Assembly (NCBI RefSeq): GCF_913060805.1
Contig: NZ_CAJXTC010000017.1
Span: 55,238 to 119,237 of the forward strand
Length of the DNA stretch: 64,000 nt
DNA from: an uncultured Draconibacterium sp.
GTDB taxonomy: Bacteria; Bacteroidota; Bacteroidia; Bacteroidales; Prolixibacteraceae
Direction: 5' to 3'
Position 1 is the first letter of the stretch; every line of letters starts with the position of its first letter. Positions 45,890 to 53,397 of this stretch are shown here, piece after piece. A program made the translations under genes and the position numbers. The notes beneath the pieces are model-generated. The model made no database searches. It saw only the letters and a list, made by a program, of their open reading frames with translations, and was not told the origin of the DNA.

Positions 45890-46056
45890 CTTAAAAACTG
45901 CATTTGATTAAAAACCTCGCCTCTAATTTCTCAATTTTATTAGGAGTGTTTCACCAAAGTTGTTAACGCGATCTTAAATCGGGCATTTTCATAAACCTAA
46001 TAGAAAAGCCCGCTGTTTCACTCGTAACGATTTTATTTAAAACTAAATTCCTTATC

Positions 46057-46701
46057 ATGAAACAAAATGACAGTCCATTTAAAATAATTTCTTCGCGAGT
46101 ATTTGTTGCAGTAGTTGTTCTTTTGGCGTTGGCGGCGTGCGGCCCATCAAATACGAGCAATGTGCAAACAGAAACCTCATCTGCGGAACTGGCATCAAAC
46201 CTGCTTCAGGAAATTAACAACACAGTTAATACTGAAAATCAGACTGTTGAAGCATCGATAGAACCCGAGCCGCAAGAGCTTAAAACAACGGAGACTGAGG
46301 TAAAAATCAATCCTCCACATGGCGAACCCGGTCACAGATGCGACATTGCTGTTGGTGCGCCTTTGGATGCGCCCGCATCAACTCCTAAAGTTGAGCCGGC
46401 AAAAACTACTCAAGCAGCACCAGTTGTTTCAACAGCAAGTACGACAACACAACAATCAACAGGTAGAGTTGGGCCAACCATTGAGAATCTAAAAAAGTTA
46501 AATTCTCCACAGCCAATTAACTATGCTCCCGGAGCATCAGTAACAGTAAATCCGCCTCATGGTCAACCAGGGCATCGATGTGACATACCTGTGGGAGACC
46601 CGCTACCTGTTGCTGCAAATAACAGTGTGAAGTTAAATCCGCCACATGGCCAACCGGGGCATCGTTGCGACATTGCAGTTGGAAGTCCGTTGCCTTCATA
46701 A
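46057..46701 (+). CDS. lipoprotein with three NPPHGxPGHRCDI motifs
   Basis: 214 residues. Lipobox LAAC puts the lipidated Cys at position 28. The rest is mostly low-complexity Pro/Thr/Glu linker carrying three copies of a 19-residue motif at 85-103, 165-183 and 194-212: NPPHG(E/Q)PGHRCDI(A/P)VG(A/D/S)PL. Each copy has two His and one Cys, a likely metal or haem ligand set, or a reactive Cys. The motif, usually one copy, occurs in small Bacteroidota lipoproteins of unknown function. Here three copies form the whole recognisable content. It is monocistronic and convergent with the next gene. Confidence 0.85.
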   Translation: MKQNDSPFKIISSRVFVAVVVLLALAACGPSNTSNVQTETSSAELASNLLQEINNTVNTENQTVEASIEPEPQELKTTETEVKINPPHGEPGHRCDIAVGAPLDAPASTPKVEPAKTTQAAPVVSTASTTTQQSTGRVGPTIENLKKLNSPQPINYAPGASVTVNPPHGQPGHRCDIPVGDPLPVAANNSVKLNPPHGQPGHRCDIAVGSPLPS

Positions 46702-46733
46702 AATACGTTTGCCTTTGTTAAAAATCAACCAAA

Positions 46734-46785
46734 GAGAAAGCCTGGAACACTACAATTGTAGAAATATAGAGTTCCAGGCCTTCTC
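46734..46785. repeat. nested inverted repeat between convergent genes
   Basis: The outer arms GAGAAAGCCTGGAAC and GTTCCAGGCCTTCTC match at 14 of 15 positions. Inside is a perfect 12-bp palindrome CTACAATTGTAG (46750-46761). No T-run follows on either strand, so it is not an ordinary rho-independent terminator, although it separates two converging genes. Confidence 0.7.
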
Positions 46786-46825
46786 ATGCTTTGAACAATT
46801 AATGGTAGTCGAATTTCAGTATCGA

Positions 46826-47395
46826 TCAGTCTTTCAGTACTAATGTTATCTCGCCTTCCGAATCCCAATACAATCCTCCATCGGGTAACACTTTACCATT
46901 TACAACTTGGGTTGTACCAGTAATTCCTTCGAAACGGCCGGTTCCGGAAACATATTCAGCATAACCTGTTACTTCTCCGGTTACCGTATTAATCCAAACA
47001 AAACCGAACCCGGAAACATGTCCTCCGGTAGCAAACTGAAGCTCAGCACTTACTTCGTTATAAATAACAGGTCCTTCCGGTGTCATCATCAGTTCACAAT
47101 ACAATTTTTCGTAGGTACTCTCCTCCTGAACTACCTTCCCAAGAATATTTAAATGCCCGGCTAACCATCCTGATGAACACATTTCAACCCCGGCCTCTAC
47201 GGGCATACATTCAAACATTGGTGCTGTCTCATCAGGAATAATTTGGGTCCAGCCTTTAACCTCGAAGGTTTTGATCTTCTCGAATTTCGCACTTTTCTCA
47301 ATCGGTGACAAATCATTTTCAGGATCAACAAAATTATCCTGGCAGGAAACTGCCAGAATTAAAACTCCAAATAACAAAAACAATACACGTTTCAT
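46826..47395 (-). CDS. lipoprotein of unknown function
   Basis: 189 residues. The signal ends in ILAVSCQD, giving a lipidated Cys. The mature part is about 170 residues rich in beta strands, with Gly-rich turns (GHLNILGKVV, GGHVSGFGFVWINTVTGEVTGYAEYVSGTGRFEGITG). The GTGRFEGITG turn is reminiscent of allene-oxide-cyclase-barrel and DUF3224-like proteins, in which a strand pair reads 'sGTGrFegitGt'. Three Cys are present. The fold call is tentative and no function is proposed. It is convergent with the three-motif lipoprotein. Confidence 0.75.
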   Translation of the reverse strand: MKRVLFLLFGVLILAVSCQDNFVDPENDLSPIEKSAKFEKIKTFEVKGWTQIIPDETAPMFECMPVEAGVEMCSSGWLAGHLNILGKVVQEESTYEKLYCELMMTPEGPVIYNEVSAELQFATGGHVSGFGFVWINTVTGEVTGYAEYVSGTGRFEGITGTTQVVNGKVLPDGGLYWDSEGEITLVLKD

Positions 47396-47559
47396 GATTT
47401 TTAATTTTAAGGTTAAACATTGATTATTATTTACAAAACTAGGATGAATACGTGTTTTGCGCTTGTCGTTATTTCCCGGATGTTTGTCAGTTTATCTCAT
47501 TCGAAACAAAGTGACTTTATATTTTGAGTAAACAACACTTGCATTAATAAAAAAGAGTT

Positions 47560-49734
47560 TTATTCGGCCTTAACCACTTCCTCAGTTTTTCGACTTTGAT
47601 GCAGAAAATCAGTGGGACTGTAACCAAACTCATCTTTGAAAACCTTACTGAAAACTGAAACGCTTTTCATTCCTACTTCGTAGCCCACCTCGGTAATATT
47701 CATCGATGTGGTCTTCAGCAATTCTTTGGCTTTTCTCATTCGGAGCGTGCGAATGTATTTTGCGGCCGAAATACTGGTAAGTGCACTGAATTTCCGATAC
47801 AATTGCGATTTGCTCATAGCCATTTCCTCACAAAGAACCTGAATGGAAAAGAATTCATCTCCCAGGTTTTCCAGAATGATTTTATTGAGTTTATTAAAGA
47901 ACTGGTCCTCTTTTCGAATAACCGGATCGTTGGAAAATGTCAAGCTGTTTCCGGTGTTGTATCGGCGAAATAGTTTTCTGCGTAATTCGAGGAGTTTTTG
48001 CATACGCACCATTAACTCGCGCTGGTTAAATGGTTTAACGATATAGGCATCGGCGCCATTTTCCAAGCCTTCAATCCGCGAAGGAATATCAGCTTTTGCC
48101 GTTAGCAGAATTATCGGAATATGACTGGTTCGATAATTGTCTTTCAGTTTTTTGCATAATTCAAAACCATCCATGCCGGGCATCATAACATCGCTAATAA
48201 TAATATCGGGAACTTCGTTCACAGCAAGCTCATGTCCTTCAATACCGTTGTTTGCTACATGAATTGAAAAATGATTTTGATAACAGGCTTTCAGGTAGCC
48301 TACAACATCGGGATTGTCCTCAATAATCAGCAATCGATGATGACCGTTAATACCCACTTTCAGCAACTCATCTGAACCAGCCTGTTCAGTCCACGACTCA
48401 GTTTCTTCATACGCATCGGCCAGTATAACCGATTCTTCGCTTGCAGGAATATAAGGAAGTTTTACGGTAAAAACAGTGCCAACTCCGGTATTGCTTCGTA
48501 CCGAAATGGTACCATCCAGCAGTTGCACCAGTTCGCGTGTTATGGCAAGGCCTATACCTGCACCACCTTCTTTTCGCGTACTGCCGCCTTCCACCTGGTA
48601 AAAACGGTCGAAAATAGTCTCCTGTTTTTCAGGAGGAATACCTATGCCATTGTCCTTCACCTCAAAACAAATCTTTTCATCCTGTTGATATACTTTCATG
48701 CTGATCTGCCCGCCATCCGGCGTAAATTTTATTGCGTTACTAAGAAGGTTAGAAACAATTGATGCCAGCTTTTCCGGATCAAATTCAATTTCGTACGACT
48801 GGCTTTCAGAAGAAAAACGCATGAAAATATTTTTCTCCTCGGCATAAAACTCCTGCAACTGAAAAACATATTTTAGAAAAGGAATTATGTTGGCGGTTAT
48901 TTTATTTACCGACATATGTCCCGATTCCAGTTTGCTTAGGTCAAGCATTTGGTCGACAAGTTGAAGCAGGTTTTTGCCGTTTTTTATAATCGTTTCCATT
49001 TTCCCCTTACTGTTGCTGCAATTATCTTTTGCTGAATCGGCCAGTCCTAAAATAACTGTTAAAGGCGTGCGGAATTCATGCGTAATATTCGTATAAAGCC
49101 TCGTTTTTGCGTCATTAATTTCTTTCTGACGCTCGGCTTCCCTACGTTCTATATTCGTAAAAATTCGTTGTGCCAACAAAGCCAAAATAAAATTTAAGAT
49201 GGTGACAAACAGCAAATCCAATGCCCAGAACATCAGGTTTAAATCAGATGAAAATACATCTTTACCGGGAAGTTGATCATCCACAACCGCCAGGTAAATT
49301 ATTGAAATAAAATAAACCGAAAAGGACAATGTTATCCATCGGTAATTTTTAAAACTAAGAGACACAAATACCGGTATTAACCCCAGGAGAATAAGCCCGC
49401 CACTGGTTAAAATACCACCCATATGGTAAACAAAATAAAACGCGATAGCCTGTAATCCCAGTTCTTTTACCAACACAAGGTATTTGACTCGTTTTATAAA
49501 AAAATAGACAGTTATTAGTACCAACCAATAAAAAATCATGGTCAACCCAAGGTGTCCCAAAACAGGAACATTGACCAATTTAGATTCCATAAGAAAAAGA
49601 AATCCTCCGGCAAGGAAATATACTTGCGTCCAGATATGATATTTTCTCATTTCTTTCTCTGACGCATCAAACCTGTCAAACAGGAAATAGTTGATTCTTG
49701 TCGTTAATTTCTGATGATTCCGGACCGAAGTCAT
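47560..49734 (-). CDS. membrane hybrid histidine kinase with REC and AraC-type output
   Basis: 724 residues. Five or six N-terminal membrane helices (about 35-190) carry no large periplasmic loop. HisKA has His219 in TNITHEFRTPL. HATPase motifs are NLLSNAIKF, DNGIGIPPEK and GGAGIGLAITREL. The receiver has Asp515 in IIISDVMMPGMDG, and the AraC-type DNA-binding domain (about 620-715) ends MKSVSVFSKVFKDEFGYSP. It is thus a one-protein two-component system like hybrid HTCS regulators, but without the usual periplasmic propeller sensor. A secreted propeller protein is encoded 81 bp upstream on the same strand and may be its partner. Confidence 0.93.
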   Translation of the reverse strand: MTSVRNHQKLTTRINYFLFDRFDASEKEMRKYHIWTQVYFLAGGFLFLMESKLVNVPVLGHLGLTMIFYWLVLITVYFFIKRVKYLVLVKELGLQAIAFYFVYHMGGILTSGGLILLGLIPVFVSLSFKNYRWITLSFSVYFISIIYLAVVDDQLPGKDVFSSDLNLMFWALDLLFVTILNFILALLAQRIFTNIERREAERQKEINDAKTRLYTNITHEFRTPLTVILGLADSAKDNCSNSKGKMETIIKNGKNLLQLVDQMLDLSKLESGHMSVNKITANIIPFLKYVFQLQEFYAEEKNIFMRFSSESQSYEIEFDPEKLASIVSNLLSNAIKFTPDGGQISMKVYQQDEKICFEVKDNGIGIPPEKQETIFDRFYQVEGGSTRKEGGAGIGLAITRELVQLLDGTISVRSNTGVGTVFTVKLPYIPASEESVILADAYEETESWTEQAGSDELLKVGINGHHRLLIIEDNPDVVGYLKACYQNHFSIHVANNGIEGHELAVNEVPDIIISDVMMPGMDGFELCKKLKDNYRTSHIPIILLTAKADIPSRIEGLENGADAYIVKPFNQRELMVRMQKLLELRRKLFRRYNTGNSLTFSNDPVIRKEDQFFNKLNKIILENLGDEFFSIQVLCEEMAMSKSQLYRKFSALTSISAAKYIRTLRMRKAKELLKTTSMNITEVGYEVGMKSVSVFSKVFKDEFGYSPTDFLHQSRKTEEVVKAE

Positions 49735-49815
49735 TGTGTTTTAAAGTTAGTTATTAGCCATTTTATTCGGTGACTACTGATTATAACAAAGAGTCACCTC
49801 TTGAATAAAACCATT

Positions 49816-51051
49816 TTATTGCTTTACGAACTTTTTAACCATTTGGTTTTTATCTGTTTGAATATTGAGTAAATAAACTCCGGGTGTTAACCAACTCAGG
49901 TCCAATCGCTTTTGTTTGTCATTTACATTAAAAGATTGAATTACCTGCCCGTTTAGGTTAAGTAGATAAACATTTGAGTTTTGAATTCCCTGAGGCAACT
50001 TTAGGGTTATAAAATTGCGTGCCGGATTTGGAAACAATTCAATTTCATCCATCACCGAAATATCAGTTTCAATGGAAGAAACTAAACCACTTTTTTTGAA
50101 TGATACCAATCCATTACTAGTTGCTATCCATTTTGTACCGTCAGTATCGATGGCAATTTTATAAATAGTATTTGATGGCATTTCTGAATTTGATGTTGAA
50201 TAGTAACTCCAGACATTACCATTGTAAACTGCAATACCCTCATCGTTACTAAACCAGCAGATGCTATCTTTTTCAATTAAATGCAGTTGCATGTAATTAG
50301 GCCAATCCAGGTTAATTTGAACCGACCAGGAAGTACTTAGCTCATTCAGCGCACTTACGGAGATCGGTTGCACAAACCAAGGATTACCATTGTTGTCGAT
50401 TGTTATGTTCGATATTAAATATACACCACTTCCATAGAGATATGGAATCCAATCATCTCCATCATTCTTAATTAATGCGATATCAGCCGTAAATAGTGAT
50501 CCACGATTACCAAAATTCGACATCCAAAGATTTCCATCGCTATCTGAAACAACCTGTTGTACAAAATCATAAATGAGTTCTGAGTTTTTGGTATCGTATT
50601 GCGTGCAGCGTCCCTGTTCCAATTTATATAAATGGCGTGAAATTTCACCAGCCGTTAGCCATTTGTTATTGTATTTATCAATTGCAAATGAACCAATCGT
50701 TCCGATGGCATTTAACTCAATTTTATCCCACTTATTTGCACTAAAACTGTAAATAACGTTAACAGCTTCCTTATCAACCTCTGATTGTACAATCCATTTC
50801 ACTCCGTTATTATCAATTTGTAAAATGTTGGTCACTCCATTAATAGTTCCGGGATAAGGATAATACTGGATACTTTTATTTAGCTTATTAATGCTGATTA
50901 AAAAACTGTCGGTAGCCGCCCAAATATTCTCGTTATCAAAGTCAATACATTTTACGGTCTGTCCCCCAAGAAATACCTCCCAGGAATTGTTTTGTGCGGT
51001 AAGGTAACCACACAGAATGATGGTTATTGTTAAAAGTAAAAATCGCTTCAT
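49816..51051 (-). CDS. secreted two-component-regulator-propeller protein with T9SS domain
   Basis: 411 residues. A signal peptide ending LTAQ is followed by about six Reg_prop-like blades with the repeating 'dg..W.at..g' turn (NGVKWIVQ, YNNKWLTA, DGNLWMSN, NGNPWFVQ, DSICWFSN, DGTKWIAT). The end (LFPNPARNFITLKLPQ, LSWLTPGVYLLNIQTD) is a T9SS type A sorting domain. Propeller sensors of this kind normally form the periplasmic half of HTCS kinases; here the propeller is a separate surface or periplasmic protein. The kinase gene lies immediately downstream. Confidence 0.87.
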   Translation of the reverse strand: MKRFLLLTITIILCGYLTAQNNSWEVFLGGQTVKCIDFDNENIWAATDSFLISINKLNKSIQYYPYPGTINGVTNILQIDNNGVKWIVQSEVDKEAVNVIYSFSANKWDKIELNAIGTIGSFAIDKYNNKWLTAGEISRHLYKLEQGRCTQYDTKNSELIYDFVQQVVSDSDGNLWMSNFGNRGSLFTADIALIKNDGDDWIPYLYGSGVYLISNITIDNNGNPWFVQPISVSALNELSTSWSVQINLDWPNYMQLHLIEKDSICWFSNDEGIAVYNGNVWSYYSTSNSEMPSNTIYKIAIDTDGTKWIATSNGLVSFKKSGLVSSIETDISVMDEIELFPNPARNFITLKLPQGIQNSNVYLLNLNGQVIQSFNVNDKQKRLDLSWLTPGVYLLNIQTDKNQMVKKFVKQ

Positions 51052-51197
51052 GGCTTTCGGTTTTTATTGATTTCATATTTCAATCAATTTACAGCCAGAT
51101 ACATAAAACGAGTTGACCGATTTTCCCTAAGTTTTGATGATACTTCCCAATTTAGAAATCATGTTCTTTTCAATACAGCGAGGTTTTCAAAAATTCA

Positions 51198-51263
51198 GCC
51201 ACCAAAAAAGGAGATCAATTTTGATCTCCTTTTTTGGTGGCTCCCCTCACAGTTGGAAGTTGC
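51198..51263 (-). repeat. GGGGAGCCACC-plus-hairpin element, copy 1 (terminator)
   Basis: On the minus strand GCAACTTCC and GGGGAGCCACC precede a hairpin with AAGGAGATCAA / TTGATCTCCTT arms and T-runs. The hairpin is extended by GCCACC / GGTGGC, giving a 44-bp palindrome with 21 of 22 matched pairs (51198-51241). It follows the PspC gene and can serve as its terminator. A 28-nt flank resembles copy 2 at 23 of 28 positions. Confidence 0.75.
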
Positions 51264-51323
51264 AAGCTAATTGTTTAAAGTTTTACATTTTATCGATTGA
51301 AATTTTTCTTTAAAAGTTTTTAG

Positions 51324-51953
51324 CTAAGACTTACTTCTTGAAAAAAACCTGGATTTCCTGATTTTTTTATAGCTCTCTTTTACTGCATCAACTTCATCTT
51401 TAAGAAATTTCTCAATATTTTTTATGGTAACTTCTTCTCCTCTCATTTCTAACCGTTGTGATGTAGTAACTGCCTTAGGCACAATTATCCACAGAATAAG
51501 ATAAACCAACATACCTGCTCCTGATGTAATAAGTGCCAGCAATACAACAATTAATCTTATAACCACCGGATCCATGTTAAAATAAACGGCTAATCCGCCA
51601 CAAACTCCGCCTAAGACTGTTTGCTCAGGATCGCGATAAAGTTTTCTTTTCCTTGTTTTTTGTCCTGCCAACGGTTCTTCTTCTCCAGCCTCTTCCGAGA
51701 AGTTCTCAGGAGTTCCCAAAGTTTCTATTAACTCTTCTACCCATTCAAGGGTAATTGCCTGATTTTTCCCGCCTGTTTTTTCTGTAAAAATCTCTGCAAT
51801 TCTGGCTTCAATATCTGCGAAAATTTCGTTGCCTTCATCATCTTTACCAAAGTAGTTTTTCAACACTACCATGTATTTCTGCAGCTCTTCATAGGCGTCT
51901 TCTTCAATATGAAATATCGTGCCGCTAATATTTATTGTTAATGTCTTTTTCAT
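51324..51953 (-). CDS. PspC-domain inner-membrane protein
   Basis: 209 residues. The N-terminal 90 residues (ISGTIFHIEEDAYEELQKYM, FADIEARIAEIF) are a conserved cytoplasmic module found in Bacteroidota PspC proteins. The PspC domain (about 108-172) has DPEQTVLGGVCGGLAVYFNMDPVVIRLIVV, followed by LITSGAGMLVYLILWIIVPKA. PspC-type proteins sense membrane stress. A short basic/coil tail follows. It is the third gene of an operon led by an exported small protein and a PadR repressor, so expression is probably induced by membrane stress via PadR. Confidence 0.92.
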   Translation of the reverse strand: MKKTLTINISGTIFHIEEDAYEELQKYMVVLKNYFGKDDEGNEIFADIEARIAEIFTEKTGGKNQAITLEWVEELIETLGTPENFSEEAGEEEPLAGQKTRKRKLYRDPEQTVLGGVCGGLAVYFNMDPVVIRLIVVLLALITSGAGMLVYLILWIIVPKAVTTSQRLEMRGEEVTIKNIEKFLKDEVDAVKESYKKIRKSRFFSRSKS

Positions 51954-51997
51954 TTTTATTTAATTTTAAAGGTTTTACTTTTTTCTGATTCAAATGA

Positions 51998-52330
51998 TTA
52001 TGCCCTGTTGGCTTTAACTCTTGTTACTGCACTTACCAATTCTCCCCACGACTCCTCCAGCTCGGTTAAAAAGTCCTTGCCTTTTTCGGTCAGTTCATAA
52101 TATTTTCGAGGCGGTCCCTGGGTAGATTCTTCCCAGCGATAAGATAATAATCCGTCGTTCTTTAATCGGGTCAGTAATGGATAAATTGTACCTTCTACTA
52201 CTATCAAGTTGGCATTCCGCAAACCACTTATTACGTTAACTGCGTACACCGGTTCATCTTTACAAACCAACAAGATACAGTATTCCAAAACGCCTTTTCT
52301 CATTTGTGCTTTTGTGTTTTCTAGTTTCAT
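51998..52330 (-). CDS. PadR-family transcriptional regulator
   Basis: 110 residues. A winged helix-turn-helix: KGVLEYCILLVCKDEPVYAV, LIVVEGTIYPLLTRLKNDGLLSY, then the wing and the dimer helix WEESTQGPPRKYYELTEKGKDFL. This is the typical short PadR-s2 form with a C-terminal dimerisation helix. It is very probably autoregulatory on the operon with the small exported gene upstream and the PspC gene downstream (44 bp before PspC). No classical ATGT-N8-ACAT operator is seen; TGTAACG / CGTTACA repeats at 52861 and 52900 are candidates. Confidence 0.93.
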   Translation of the reverse strand: MKLENTKAQMRKGVLEYCILLVCKDEPVYAVNVISGLRNANLIVVEGTIYPLLTRLKNDGLLSYRWEESTQGPPRKYYELTEKGKDFLTELEESWGELVSAVTRVKANRA

Positions 52331-52379
52331 GATTTCTGACTTTTTAATAGTTATAATTTTTTGTGGATTTCTTATGGAA

Positions 52380-52817
52380 CTAACGGCTCCATACCTCGTC
52401 AGAACTCATCCAGTCTTCCAATTCCAGCGGTGACTCATTTTCTGCTGTAAACTGAAAAGACCAATGATTAAAAGTTGTTTCATCGATCATCCAATCTTCT
52501 ACTTCCAATGCTCCCTCCTGCTCCAATTGGTAATACTGTGAGTAAACATCAAAGCTGGCTCTATCTGTCATCCAGTCTTCCAGTTTTAATGCTTTTTCTG
52601 TTTCCTCTACAAAATTTGATACATAAACATCAGCCTCAACTGATGATGAATTGGATTCAATAGAGTTATCAACCATCGCAAATGCTGGTAAATTATCAGC
52701 TACCGATGATGATTTTCCTAAATTCTGCGCATGTACACTTAAACCAGTAACGATTAAAATAGTTGCTAGTGCCAATAATCGTGTTGTTGCTTTCTGAACA
52801 TTGTTTTTTGTTTTCAT
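52380..52817 (-). CDS. exported protein with three 27-residue EDWM repeats
   Basis: 145 residues. A signal peptide ends SVHAQN (about 31). After a Ser-rich linker, the motif (L/V)EDWM recurs at 79-83, 106-110 and 133-137, exactly 27 residues apart, each in a context of alternating acidic and aromatic residues (LKLEDWMTD, LEVEDWMID, LELEDWMSS). I know of no characterised family. A strong GGAGG ribosome-binding site (52823-52829) precedes the start, unusual here. It leads the PadR/PspC operon and may be an abundant envelope protein acting in that stress response. Confidence 0.78.
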   Translation of the reverse strand: MKTKNNVQKATTRLLALATILIVTGLSVHAQNLGKSSSVADNLPAFAMVDNSIESNSSSVEADVYVSNFVEETEKALKLEDWMTDRASFDVYSQYYQLEQEGALEVEDWMIDETTFNHWSFQFTAENESPLELEDWMSSDEVWSR

Positions 52818-52822
52818 GACTT

Positions 52823-52829
52823 ATCCTCC
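52823..52829 (-). promoter_or_regulatory. strong Shine-Dalgarno site
   Basis: AGGAGGA lies 5 nt before the start codon of the EDWM-repeat gene. Most genes in this window lack such a site, so high translation is implied. Upstream, TGTAACG (52861) and CGTTACA (52900) form an inverted pair. Confidence 0.65.
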
Positions 52830-53397
52830 TGTTGTTTTCTTGTTATCTGTAAAATCGTATTGTAACGTTTTTCATTTATATGACGCACAATTTTTCAAAG
52901 CGTTACACTTTATATAGTACTTTTTTTTAAATGTTTCCTTTTTTTACTCAGTACTATGCTATACAATATTCTAGAATTATACACAAAACAATAACAACTC
53001 GCTCTATTTCTTTATATTACGAATTACCCGTTCACTATATTAATAGAAGTAAAAATGAATTTCCGGTAATAAATAATTATTTAAAGAATGGTGTACTCTT
53101 TAAAAATTTACATACTAAAATGAATTATGTAATAAGAAAAAGATGAAACTCACCCGAGAACCCGGAGACTTATTTCGAAAATTTGGACATAAAAAAAGGA
53201 GATCAAAATTGATCTCCCTTTTTGGTGGCTCCCCTGATAAGCGGAAGTTGCTACCTAAGTTTTGAAAAGAATGGTGTATATTTTCACCTTTTATTCGTTT
53301 CTGTTGGGATTCATTTCCTACACATTAACGAAATATTAGATGAAAACAGATTGTCTTTAAAATTAAATACCTGATTTAATACCAAATACATACAAAA
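52830..53397. other. intergenic region with a duplicated hairpin element
   Basis: About 570 bp without a convincing gene between the PadR operon start and the M16 gene end. It contains the TGTAACG / CGTTACA pair near 52861-52906, an AT-rich stretch to 53150 and the copy-2 hairpin element at 53191-53251. A 72-codon frame at 52931-53146 lacks any protein-like feature. Confidence 0.6.
53191..53251 (-). repeat. GGGGAGCCACC-plus-hairpin element, copy 2 (terminator)
   Basis: On the minus strand GCAACTTCC and GGGGAGCCACC precede a hairpin with arms GGAGATCAA / TTGATCTCC and flanking A/T runs. It follows the M16 peptidase gene and can serve as its terminator. Similar to copy 1 at 51198 and related to the element at 56434. 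Confidence 0.75.

Noticed and set aside
52931..53146. 71-codon frame on the plus strand
   Set aside because: AT-rich spacer with no promoter, ribosome site or homology signal.
51198..53251. Complete tRNA genes at the two GGGGAGCCACC elements
   Set aside because: No cloverleaf could be built; the expected TTCRA loop is absent and no anticodon arm follows.
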